Of a DNA stretch of 64,000 bases, positions 15,361 through 22,786 are shown piece by piece. The stretch comes from BOG-908 sp965198825. Lineage in GTDB: Bacteria; Pseudomonadota; Alphaproteobacteria; Acetobacterales; Acetobacteraceae. The position numbers were made by a program, and so were the translations under genes. Location: positions 186,001 to 250,000 of the forward strand of contig CBDAQB010000002.1 in NCBI GenBank assembly GCA_965198825.1, written 5' to 3'. Below the pieces are notes generated by a model. That model searched no databases, was not told the origin of the DNA, and saw only the letters and a program-made list of their open reading frames with translations. How positions within the stretch are numbered: position 1 is the stretch's first letter; every line of letters starts with the position of its first letter.

Positions 15361-16931
15361 CAGCCGCTTATCTCAGTGCGGCCGGCCTTGGCGCCCGCGG
15401 CGGCGGCGGCGAGGTTGGGCATGAGGGCCTGGCCGTCGCCGGAGAAGGTGGGAACGCCGGCGAGGACGCCCTGGAAGTCGGTGAGGGGTTCGCCGAAGAC
15501 GATGCCGCCTTCGCCGATCTGGAACTCGCGTATGGTGCGTTCGTGGGCGGCGGTGCGGGTTTTGATGACGGAGATCGCCTGGCGGACGGCGCCGTTGGCC
15601 TCGAAGTAGCGGAGCTGGACGGCGGTGTCGGCGAGGTAGCTGAGGTCCACGTCGGCGCGGATGTCGCCGGTGACGCCGTGCATGCCGAGGATGAGGAGGG
15701 TCACCACGCCGCGCTGGCCGAGGTAGGTGAGGAGCTCGTGCATCTGCAGGACGAGGAATTGCTCGTTCGGCATGGATTGCAGGTAGGCGTTGAGGCTGTC
15801 GATGACGACGACGCTGGCGCTTTTCCCCTCGATGGCGTCGCGTACGGCGCCGGTGAATTCGCCCGGGGAGAGCTCGGCCGGGTCGATGGCGCGGATGGTG
15901 AGGTGGCCTGAGTCGATGAAGGGTCTGAGATCGAGGTTGAGGGCGAAGGAGCGCTTGAGGAGGGTGGCGAGGCGTTCGTCGAAGAGGAAGTAGACGGCGC
16001 GTTCGCCGCGCTTGAGGGCGGCGACCATGCAGGCGACGCAGGCGGTGGTTTTGCCTACGCCGGCGGGGCCGGTCAGCAGGGTGGCGGTGCCCGGGACGAG
16101 GCCGCCGCCGAGGAGGGCGTCGAAGGCGCAGGAGCCGGTGGAGACCGGGGCGTCGGCGTAGGGGGTGCCGTGTTCGGCGGCGACGAGGCGGGGAAAGACC
16201 TGCAGCCCGCCGGGCATGATCTCGAAATCATGGTAGCCGCCGCGGTATTGCATGCCGCGCATTTTGACGATGTGGAGGCGGCGCCGCTGGGCGCCGAAGC
16301 CGGAGAGGGTCTGGTCGAGGGCGATGACGCCGTGGGCGATGGAGTGGAGCTGGAGGTCGCTGCCGGCGGCGCTTTTGTCGTCGAGCACCAGGACGGTGCA
16401 GCGGCGGGTGGAGAAGAAGTGTTTCAGGGCCAGGATCTGGCGGCGGTAGCGGACGGGGCTTTGGGCGAGGAGGCGGAGTTCGGAGAGGCTGTCGATGACG
16501 ACGCGGGCGGGGTGGAGTTCGTCCACGCGCGTCATGATGGCGCGTATGGTTTCGCCGAGTTCGACCTCGCTGGGGTGGAGGAGGGTTTGCTCCTGGTCGT
16601 CGCCGAGGCCCTCGGCGGGGACCATTTCGAAGAGGGTGATGGGGTCGAGCGACCAGCCGTGGGTGCGGCCGACGGCGCGCAGTTCGGTCTCGGTTTCGGC
16701 GAGCGTGATGTAGAGGCCGGTTTCGCCTGACCTAGCGCCGGCGAGGAGGAAGCCGAGGCCCAGGGTGGTTTTGCCGGTGCCTGGGGTGCCTTCGACCAAG
16801 TAGAGGCGGTGGGCGGTGAGGCCGCCCCTGAGGATGTCGTCCAGTCCATCGATGCCGGTGGATCGGGGGGTGGTATCGTAGCCTTCCACTGCAGCGTCCA
16901 CTGGGGGTGTCTCACTCTCTCGCCGGATCAC
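15360..16931 (-). CDS. Double KaiC-domain ATPase
   Basis: 523 residues, the length of cyanobacterial KaiC. Two RecA-like KaiC domains: the first has Walker A GTPGTGKT near residue 50 and the second GPAGVGKT near 290. Each is preceded by the KaiC-type STGIDGLDDIL or STGSCAFDALL entry. Walker B-like stretches (VVIDSLSEL, VVIDSLNAY) follow. No kaiA or kaiB lies in the window. Instead the gene overlaps a hybrid histidine kinase by one base. Such KaiC-like proteins act in stress or light/dark signalling with partner kinases. Translation starts at a GTG (16931), and no better in-frame ATG exists nearby. A timing role cannot be claimed. Confidence 0.92.
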   Translation of the reverse strand: MIRRESETPPVDAAVEGYDTTPRSTGIDGLDDILRGGLTAHRLYLVEGTPGTGKTTLGLGFLLAGARSGETGLYITLAETETELRAVGRTHGWSLDPITLFEMVPAEGLGDDQEQTLLHPSEVELGETIRAIMTRVDELHPARVVIDSLSELRLLAQSPVRYRRQILALKHFFSTRRCTVLVLDDKSAAGSDLQLHSIAHGVIALDQTLSGFGAQRRRLHIVKMRGMQYRGGYHDFEIMPGGLQVFPRLVAAEHGTPYADAPVSTGSCAFDALLGGGLVPGTATLLTGPAGVGKTTACVACMVAALKRGERAVYFLFDERLATLLKRSFALNLDLRPFIDSGHLTIRAIDPAELSPGEFTGAVRDAIEGKSASVVVIDSLNAYLQSMPNEQFLVLQMHELLTYLGQRGVVTLLILGMHGVTGDIRADVDLSYLADTAVQLRYFEANGAVRQAISVIKTRTAAHERTIREFQIGEGGIVFGEPLTDFQGVLAGVPTFSGDGQALMPNLAAAAAGAKAGRTEISG

Positions 16932-17223
16932 GCCGGTATGTTAGGGCATGCGCCTCGCTTTTGAAAAAGAGAAGCGTGGGGCATGTGGAGATTGGTCCGG
17001 CCTCGATCAGGTCATACGGCCAGAGGGCTCGAAAGTTTTCTCCTGCGCGGGAGTGGTGGGCGCCTGCGGGCCGGACGGGGTGCCTGCCAGGTTCAATTAT
17101 CAAGTATATTCAACGGCTTTATTTGCACTCTGAAGTGCAGGAGGGAGGGTTTGACCATCCTGCGGTTGTCCTAAAGCTTGACTATAGATGTGTTACGGGG
17201 GCTTAGTTCAACCTTGAAGCGAT
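16932..17223. other. Non-coding spacer between divergent kaiC-like and GGDEF-EAL genes
   Basis: No credible gene. At 16949-16977 there is a degraded copy of the dispersed arm (GCTTTTGAAAAAGAGAAGC). A small hairpin TGCACTCTGAAGTGCA lies near 17130. TTGACT near 17176 could be a -35 element for the plus strand, but I see no convincing -10. Promoters for both genes must lie here. Confidence 0.6.
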
Positions 17224-18771
17224 TTGATCGCATGGTGGGGGTTTTGGGTGTACGGCTCCAGAACGAGCTCTCTGAACCGCTACAGCGCCCGCATGGGGCG
17301 TTTGGTGGAGCGTCATCTGTCGGATGCGGCGCTGGTGGCGGCCAAGCGGGAGGCGGAGCGGGAGGCTGAGGAGGCCAAGCGGGCGCGTCGGGAGATCGAG
17401 CTTGCGACCATGGCTTTGCGCGACGAGATGGCGAGCCGGCAGACGGCGCAGTCGCGTCTGGCTTACCTGGCGAGCCATGATGCGCTGACGGCGCTGGCGA
17501 ACCGGACTTTGTTCAATGAGCGGCTTGCGGCGGAGATGCAGGGGGCGCGGCGGCGTGGGCGGAAGCTCGCTCTGCTCTACATCGACCTCGATAATTTTAA
17601 GGACGTGAACGACACGCTTGGGCATGCGGTGGGGGATTCCCTCTTGCAGCAGGTGGCGGCGCGTATCGAGGGGCTGCTGCGGCCGGGGGAGACGGTGGCG
17701 CGCATCGGTGGGGACGAGTTCGCTCTGCTGCAGGTCGATCCGGAGGATGCGGCGCAGGCGGGTGAGTTAGGCGAGCGGCTGACGGCGGCGCTGTCGCGGC
17801 CGTTCGAGGTGGAGGGGCGGCCGATCTTCATCGGGGCGTCGATCGGGATCACGCTTTACCCGAAGGATGCGGTCGAACTGGAGCTGCTGCACCGGAACGC
17901 CGATCTCGCGATGTACAGAGCGAAAAGCGACGGGCGGAACCGCTGTCATTTCTTCGACGAGACGCTGAACCAGGAGGTGCACCGCAGGGCGCTTCTGGAG
18001 CAGGCGTTGCGCGAGCCGGCGATGCTGTCGCAGCTGCATCTGGTGTATCAGCCGCAGTTCGAGGTGCGGTCGGAGCTGTTGAGCGGGGTGGAGGCGCTCG
18101 TGCGCTGGGAGCATCCCGAGCATGGGGCGATCGCGCCGCAGGAATTCATCCCTGTCGCGGAACGGTCTGGGCTGATCCTCGATATTGGTACATGGGTGCT
18201 GCGCGAGGCCTGCAAGCAGGCGGCGGCGTGGCACAAGGCGGGCATGCCGCGGATCACCATGTCGGTAAATGTGTCCACGTTGCAGTTCCGGGTGGGGAAC
18301 ATGCCGGAACTGGTGGCGGAGGTCCTGCGCGAGACGGGTCTGCCTGCTTCCTGGCTGGAGCTGGAGATTACCGAAACCGGCATCATGCACGACATGCATG
18401 TCGCGGCGCAGACTTTGGTTGCGCTGCATGAGCAGGGCGTGAGCCTGGCGATCGATGATTTCGGGACGGGATATTCGTCGCTGAGCTATTTGCGCAGCGT
18501 GCCTGTCGACCGGCTGAAGATCGACAGGAGTTTCATCAAGGACGTGACGGCGAGCGAGGATGCGGCCGTGGTGGCGGCGACGATCGTGAAGCTGGCGCAC
18601 AGCCTGCGCCTGCAGGTGGTGGCGGAGGGCGTGGAGACGCGCCCGCAGGCGGAATTCGTGAGGCAAACGGGGTGTGCGTTCGTGCAGGGATTTTATTATA
18701 GCGAGCCGGTGGGGGCCGCCGATATTCCAGAGATGCTGATGCGGCCTGCGCTGATGGCCGTTTCGGGATGA
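17224..18771 (+). CDS. Diguanylate cyclase/phosphodiesterase (GGDEF-EAL)
   Basis: 515 residues. A short hydrophobic and coiled-coil N-terminus (residues 1-75, KREAEREAEEAKRARREIE) leads into a GGDEF domain with an intact RIGGDEF active site near residue 160. An EAL domain follows with EALVRWEHP near 289, and the metal and loop-6 motifs are intact (DDFGTGYSSL, EGVET). It could therefore make or degrade c-di-GMP. Intact EAL residues favour phosphodiesterase activity, with GGDEF as a possible GTP-sensing module. The frame opens with a TTG at 17224. A GTG at 17248 behind GGGGG or the ATG at 17293 may be the real start. Its last four bases overlap the HerA-type ATPase gene. Confidence 0.92.
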   Translation: MIAWWGFWVYGSRTSSLNRYSARMGRLVERHLSDAALVAAKREAEREAEEAKRARREIELATMALRDEMASRQTAQSRLAYLASHDALTALANRTLFNERLAAEMQGARRRGRKLALLYIDLDNFKDVNDTLGHAVGDSLLQQVAARIEGLLRPGETVARIGGDEFALLQVDPEDAAQAGELGERLTAALSRPFEVEGRPIFIGASIGITLYPKDAVELELLHRNADLAMYRAKSDGRNRCHFFDETLNQEVHRRALLEQALREPAMLSQLHLVYQPQFEVRSELLSGVEALVRWEHPEHGAIAPQEFIPVAERSGLILDIGTWVLREACKQAAAWHKAGMPRITMSVNVSTLQFRVGNMPELVAEVLRETGLPASWLELEITETGIMHDMHVAAQTLVALHEQGVSLAIDDFGTGYSSLSYLRSVPVDRLKIDRSFIKDVTASEDAAVVAATIVKLAHSLRLQVVAEGVETRPQAEFVRQTGCAFVQGFYYSEPVGAADIPEMLMRPALMAVSG

Positions 18772-20408
18772 GCGATTTCGTAATCGAGGCGCCGGCGCCG
18801 GCGCCGACGGCTGCACGCCATGTGGGGATTTGCGCCGGCCGGGTGGTGTCCACCTCCGGGTCGCAGGTGATCATTCTGCTGGACCGCACGATCCTGGGTC
18901 TCGAGGCGGTGCAGATGGGCGCGCTGGTTTGCGTGCGCAGCCCGCATTCGACGGTCTATGGGGTGATCGAAGGGCTGAGCACGCCGATGCCTTTGCAGCC
19001 GGTCGATGGCCGGGAACTGCAGGTGGCGGAAATTGGGCTGCTGGGCGAAGTGCCCGATCTGGATACGGGCGAGGCAGGCAGTTTCAGGCGCGGCGTTTCC
19101 AAGCTGCCGTCGCTCGATGCGCTGGTGTATCTGGCGAGCGAGGCCGACACGGCCGCCGTTTACGCGATGGAGAAGCGGCGCGCGGTGTCGATCGGCTCCA
19201 TTCACCAGGACCCGCGGGTGCCTGCGCGCATCGGCGTGGACGACATGCTGAACAAGCATTTCGCCATGCTGGGGACGACAGGCACAGGCAAGTCCTGCGC
19301 GCTGACGCTGATCCTGAAGCGCATCCTGGAGCAGAACCCGAACGGGCATGTGCTGCTGCTTGATCCGCATGGGGAATACGGCCGCGCGTTCGGCGACAGG
19401 GCCGAGCACATGACACGCGAGAGCTTCAAGTTGCCCTACTGGCTCTGCAACTTCGAAGAACTGACCGAAGTGGTGTTCGGCCACGAAAAAGAAGACATGG
19501 TCATGGAGATCATGCACCTGCGCGAGCTGGTGCTGACCGCCAAGCTGAATTTCACCGGCAATGCGCGCGATGCCGGCTGGATCACCGTGGATACGCCCGT
19601 GCCTTATGCCATGGGCGATCTGAACCGGCTCATCGACGCGGCGATCGGCAGCCTGGAAAACCGCAGCAATTTGCCGCCCTACCTGCGAATCAAGGCGCGT
19701 ATCAACTCGCTGCAATCGGACAGGCGCTACGACTTCATGTTCGATACGGGCCTGGTGGTGCGCGACGATTTCGCAACCTTGCTCGGGCGCTTCGTGCGTG
19801 TGCCCGCCAACGGCAAGCCGCTCGCCATCCTCGATCTCGCCAGCATCCCCTCCGAAGTGCTGAACGTGGTGGTGGCGGTGATCTGCCGGCTGGCGTTCGA
19901 TTTCGCCGTCTGGGCAGGCCAGCGGGTGCCGCTGCTGCTGGTGTGCGAGGAGGCCCACCGCTATGCGCCGCAGGATACCGCTCTGGGGTTCGAGCCCGCC
20001 AAGCGGGCGCTCTCGCGCATTGCCAAGGAAGGCCGCAAATACGGCATCAGCCTGGGCGTGATCAGCCAGCGTCCCTCGGAACTTGCTTCCACTATTCTTT
20101 CACAATGCAACACGGTTTTCGCGTTCAGGATGTCGAACGAACGCGACCAGGAAATCATCCAGGCGACCCTCGCCGAAGCCTCTTCGGCGATGTTCTCCGT
20201 GCTGCCGTTCCTTGGGAGTTCGGAGGCGATCGCTATCGGCGAAGGCGTGCCCGTGCCCATGCGGCTGCGCTTCGATGTGCTGCCCGAGCATGAGAGGCCG
20301 CTCAGCAATTCGGCGCTGTTCTCGGAACGTTGGCGGAATGCCGACTCCGGCATGGTGGATGAATTAGAAAGGGTTGTAGCAGCCATGAGAGGACGCCGCG
20401 GGGCTTAG
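18768..20408 (+). CDS. HerA-type ATPase (DUF87)
   Basis: 546 residues. An N-terminal beta-barrel-like HAS domain (about 15-120) precedes a RecA/FtsK-type ATPase with Walker A GTTGTGKS near 168, a LLLDPHGEYGR stretch, Walker B LLLVCEEAH near 390 and a C-terminal arginine-finger region (ERDQEIIQATL). HerA proteins are hexameric DNA translocases. In archaea they work with NurA nuclease in end resection, and in bacteria they often appear with nucleases or in anti-phage systems. No NurA or Sir2-type partner is adjacent. Instead the gene overlaps the c-di-GMP enzyme (ATGA), an unusual coupling. It ends just before a structured repeat. Confidence 0.9.
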   Translation: MSDFVIEAPAPAPTAARHVGICAGRVVSTSGSQVIILLDRTILGLEAVQMGALVCVRSPHSTVYGVIEGLSTPMPLQPVDGRELQVAEIGLLGEVPDLDTGEAGSFRRGVSKLPSLDALVYLASEADTAAVYAMEKRRAVSIGSIHQDPRVPARIGVDDMLNKHFAMLGTTGTGKSCALTLILKRILEQNPNGHVLLLDPHGEYGRAFGDRAEHMTRESFKLPYWLCNFEELTEVVFGHEKEDMVMEIMHLRELVLTAKLNFTGNARDAGWITVDTPVPYAMGDLNRLIDAAIGSLENRSNLPPYLRIKARINSLQSDRRYDFMFDTGLVVRDDFATLLGRFVRVPANGKPLAILDLASIPSEVLNVVVAVICRLAFDFAVWAGQRVPLLLVCEEAHRYAPQDTALGFEPAKRALSRIAKEGRKYGISLGVISQRPSELASTILSQCNTVFAFRMSNERDQEIIQATLAEASSAMFSVLPFLGSSEAIAIGEGVPVPMRLRFDVLPEHERPLSNSALFSERWRNADSGMVDELERVVAAMRGRRGA

Positions 20409-20414
20409 GGGTAC

Positions 20415-20535
20415 GAATTCTACTAGGCCGGCCATCTGACGCGGTTTTCCTGCGGTCCGATGCTCATGGCCCCTAGAGGCCACTCCGCTTCGGTCCTCGG
20501 CAAAACCACGCCAGCTGACTCGGCCTAGCGAATTC
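20415..20535. repeat. Structured 121-bp repeat, copy A
   Basis: Bounded by GAATTC at both ends, with TAGGCCG near the left end mirrored as CGGCCTA near the right. GCGGTTTT and its complement AAAACCACGC lie further in, so most of the unit folds back on itself imperfectly. Copy B at 26242-26361 shares the frame, including GCCGGCCATCTGA, TCCGATGCTCATGGCC, GAGGCCAC and AACCACGCC. The differences between copies fall partly at paired positions. Confidence 0.8.
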
Positions 20536-20652
20536 TTGGGCTCGGCTGGGGTTAGGTGGGTTTGGCTTGGTTTGACTAGGAGCCCTGGGCCAAATAGCTG
20601 GGTTGCTTGAACTAGTTTTTGCGGGATGTTTCGACAGACCCGGCCTAAAGTC

Positions 20653-20697
20653 GAAAAAGTTTTTTGGTTCTTTTTTTCAAAAAAGAACTGCTTCCTT
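20653..20697. repeat. Dispersed palindromic element, single arm
   Basis: GTTCTTTTTTT followed by CAAAAAAGAAC, preceded by AAAAAGTTTTTTG. It lies between the convergent HerA-type and glycosyltransferase genes and supplies the last residues and stop codon of the latter. Confidence 0.88.
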
Positions 20698-21588
20698 GCT
20701 TCCTTGTGCCACGGACCTTTTCAGGTCGGCGAGCGGCTGGTCCCAGGTGCCGGGGCTGCTCTGCCGGAAGAGCGTCGCGTTGGGATACCAGGCGGTGATT
20801 TTGCCTGTCATCCAGCGCCAGTCTGCGTTTTTCTTGAGGAGCACGTAGGCGGGCTTGCCTAGGGCGCCGGCGAGATGGGCTACGAAGCTGTCGACTGTGA
20901 TGACGAGGTCGAGGTTTTCGATCAGGGCTGTGGTGTCGGTGACGCTGGTGGAGAGATCGGTGGGGTTTGCCAGGCGCCTGGCTATGTTGGGGTGGTAGGG
21001 AACGCCGCGTTGCAGGCTGGTGGGGCGCTTCGACAAGGGCTCGATGGCGTCGAGGAGTTTTGCGGGCGGCACGTTTCTGTCCTGGTCCCAGTTGCCTGAC
21101 TGCCAGCAGATGCCGATGGCGGCCGGCTGGTTGCTGGTGGCTTGAGTCCGCGCGGGCTGGAGGTAGGCGGCATTTTTGGCGACGTCGGTGATGCGCAGGG
21201 CGTGGGCGAGTTCCATGATTTCGATGTCGCAATCCAATGGCGGCAGGGGGTTTGCGACGTCGAATGGTGTGATGCGGCAGAGGGGGGCGAAGATGGCGAG
21301 GGTTTCGCAAAGCTCTGGCTGAGCCTCGATGGTGAGGGAGGCGGCGATGCTGGCGGCTTGCGGGATGAAGCGGGCGAACTGAAGGGTGTCGCCGAGGCCG
21401 TGGTAGCAGCGGACCAGCACGTTGCGTTTTGCGAGCGGGGTGCCGTTCCAGACCCAGCGCTGGTGGTAGGGGAGAGTGGTGTCGTCGCGGGTTTTGGGAT
21501 CGCGCCTGGCCAGGACTGCATCGTTGATGTGCCAGGCGCGGGTGAAGTCGCCTTGGCGCATGGCTTCTTTCCACGTGCCTGCGGTCAC
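20677..21588 (-). CDS. Glycosyltransferase (family 9-like)
   Basis: 303 residues. The fold reads as a GT-B transferase of the heptosyltransferase/TPR-linked type: VLVRCYHGLGDTLQFARFIP near residues 57-76 resembles the N-terminal GLGD motif of ADP-heptose transferases. IGICWQSG lies near 158, and a C-terminal LDLVITVDSFVAHLAGALG motif is the family donor-binding signature. It probably adds a sugar to a cell-surface glycan. Translation starts at a GTG that overlaps the stop of the upstream glycosyltransferase (GTGA). The C-terminal residues EAVLF and the stop are encoded by a dispersed repeat arm, so the original C-terminus may have been replaced. Confidence 0.82.
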   Translation of the reverse strand: MTAGTWKEAMRQGDFTRAWHINDAVLARRDPKTRDDTTLPYHQRWVWNGTPLAKRNVLVRCYHGLGDTLQFARFIPQAASIAASLTIEAQPELCETLAIFAPLCRITPFDVANPLPPLDCDIEIMELAHALRITDVAKNAAYLQPARTQATSNQPAAIGICWQSGNWDQDRNVPPAKLLDAIEPLSKRPTSLQRGVPYHPNIARRLANPTDLSTSVTDTTALIENLDLVITVDSFVAHLAGALGKPAYVLLKKNADWRWMTGKITAWYPNATLFRQSSPGTWDQPLADLKRSVAQGSKEAVLF

Positions 21589-22718
21589 GCGCGAAGTCCG
21601 TAGCTTCCGTCTCGATGTTTGCGGGCCTGGTGTTCGCGGGTCATGGCAACCATTTCGGCGGCACGGTGGGCGCCTGTGTGGGCGGCAAGGACGCGGGCGC
21701 GGGCGGCAGTGCCGATGGTGCGGCGCTGGTGCTCGGGCATGTCGCGCAGGGCTGCGACCGCATCTTCGCTGCTGTGGGCGATGATGATTTCGCTGCCGGG
21801 GCTGAAGAGCGTGTCGAGGCCGGCCCAGGCGTCGCTGATGATGGGGGTGCCGCAGGCGGCGGCTTCGAACAGGCGGACGCTGGGGCTGTAGCCGAGGCGT
21901 ATCATGTCGGCGCGGGTGATGTTCAGCGTGAAGCGCTGGGACGCGTAGAAGCCGCGGTGCGTGGCGGGCGGCGCATGTTCGATGCGCTCGCAGTTTGCGG
22001 GCCAGGCGATGTCGTTTGGATATTGCGGGCCTGCGACAACGAAGTTTTGCGAAGGCAGGGCACGGGCGGGCGTGCAGAGCAGGGCTTCGAGGGGCGGCTG
22101 GCGGTCGGCGCTGTAGGTGCCGAGGTAGCCCATATCCCAGCGTGGCTCGGCGTTGGGATCCGGGCGGTAGGCATCGGCATCGACGGAGCAGTAGAGGGCG
22201 CGCGGGTCGCGTGCGCCGAACCGGTCGCGCAGGATGGCCAGGGCGGGACCGCCGCTAAACGACCAGTACAGGTCGAAACCTTTGATGACGGTGGCATCGA
22301 CGTAGTCGCATGTGCCGGCTTGCAGCGCGGTGAGCGTGATGGGCGTGTCGATGTCGTAGAAGGCGGTGATGCCGCGGGCGAGGCGCTGCACGAGGGCGCA
22401 GACGGCGATGCCTTCGGGCACGTAGGAGCCGACGACGACCAGGTCGGCTTCGGCTATGTCTGTCTGGAATTCGTCCGTGAGCTGCTCGAGGGAATCGTAG
22501 AGCCTGGTTTCCCACGGCGCGTCCTCTGGCAGGTCGCGGCTGTTGGCGTACCAGGGTTTGTCGCGTTCCAGGAACAGGATGCTGTGGCCGGCCGCGGCGA
22601 GGCCGCGAAGCAGGCTGCGGAATGTCGTGGCGTGGCCGTTGCCCCAGGAGGAGGTGACGGTCAGGCCAAGCACGACGATGCGGAGGCTTTCTGGGGTTGT
22701 GACCGGGCTTTTCCTCAC
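21585..22718 (-). CDS. Glycosyltransferase, CgeB-like
   Basis: 377 residues. It starts with a Rossmann strand (LRIVVLGLTVTSSWGNGHA) and contains FLERDKPWY, then DLVVVGSYVPEG and YDIDTPITL. The C-terminal half (SVRLFEAAACGTPIISD, near 285-301) is the conserved signature of CgeB/glycosyltransferase-1-like proteins. Such proteins glycosylate surface polysaccharides or proteins. It is the first gene of a pair, and its stop overlaps the next start. No signal peptide or membrane segment is visible, so it acts in the cytoplasm. Acceptor and donor are unknown. Confidence 0.85.
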   Translation of the reverse strand: MRKSPVTTPESLRIVVLGLTVTSSWGNGHATTFRSLLRGLAAAGHSILFLERDKPWYANSRDLPEDAPWETRLYDSLEQLTDEFQTDIAEADLVVVGSYVPEGIAVCALVQRLARGITAFYDIDTPITLTALQAGTCDYVDATVIKGFDLYWSFSGGPALAILRDRFGARDPRALYCSVDADAYRPDPNAEPRWDMGYLGTYSADRQPPLEALLCTPARALPSQNFVVAGPQYPNDIAWPANCERIEHAPPATHRGFYASQRFTLNITRADMIRLGYSPSVRLFEAAACGTPIISDAWAGLDTLFSPGSEIIIAHSSEDAVAALRDMPEHQRRTIGTAARARVLAAHTGAHRAAEMVAMTREHQARKHRDGSYGLRA

Positions 22719-22734
22719 GCCCGGCCTAACGAAG

Positions 22735-22779
22735 CAAAAAGTTTTTGGTTCTTTTTACAACAAGAACGCGCTGGCTTCC
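22735..22779. repeat. Dispersed palindromic element, degenerate arm
   Basis: AAAAAGTTTTTGGTTCTTTTT followed by ACAACAAGAAC, an eroded arm. It lies between rne and the CgeB-like gene, both on the minus strand, close to the rne stop. Confidence 0.75.
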
Positions 22780-22786
22780 GCTTGGC

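Noticed and set aside
13753..15609. Long plus-strand open frame opposite the histidine kinase and kaiC-like genes
   Set aside because: Gly/Ala/Glu-rich product without any motif, mirrored exactly by conserved kinase codons on the other strand.
17091..17140. tRNA-like GGTTCAATTATC stretch
   Set aside because: No acceptor stem or anticodon arm can be built around it. No tRNA was found anywhere in the window.
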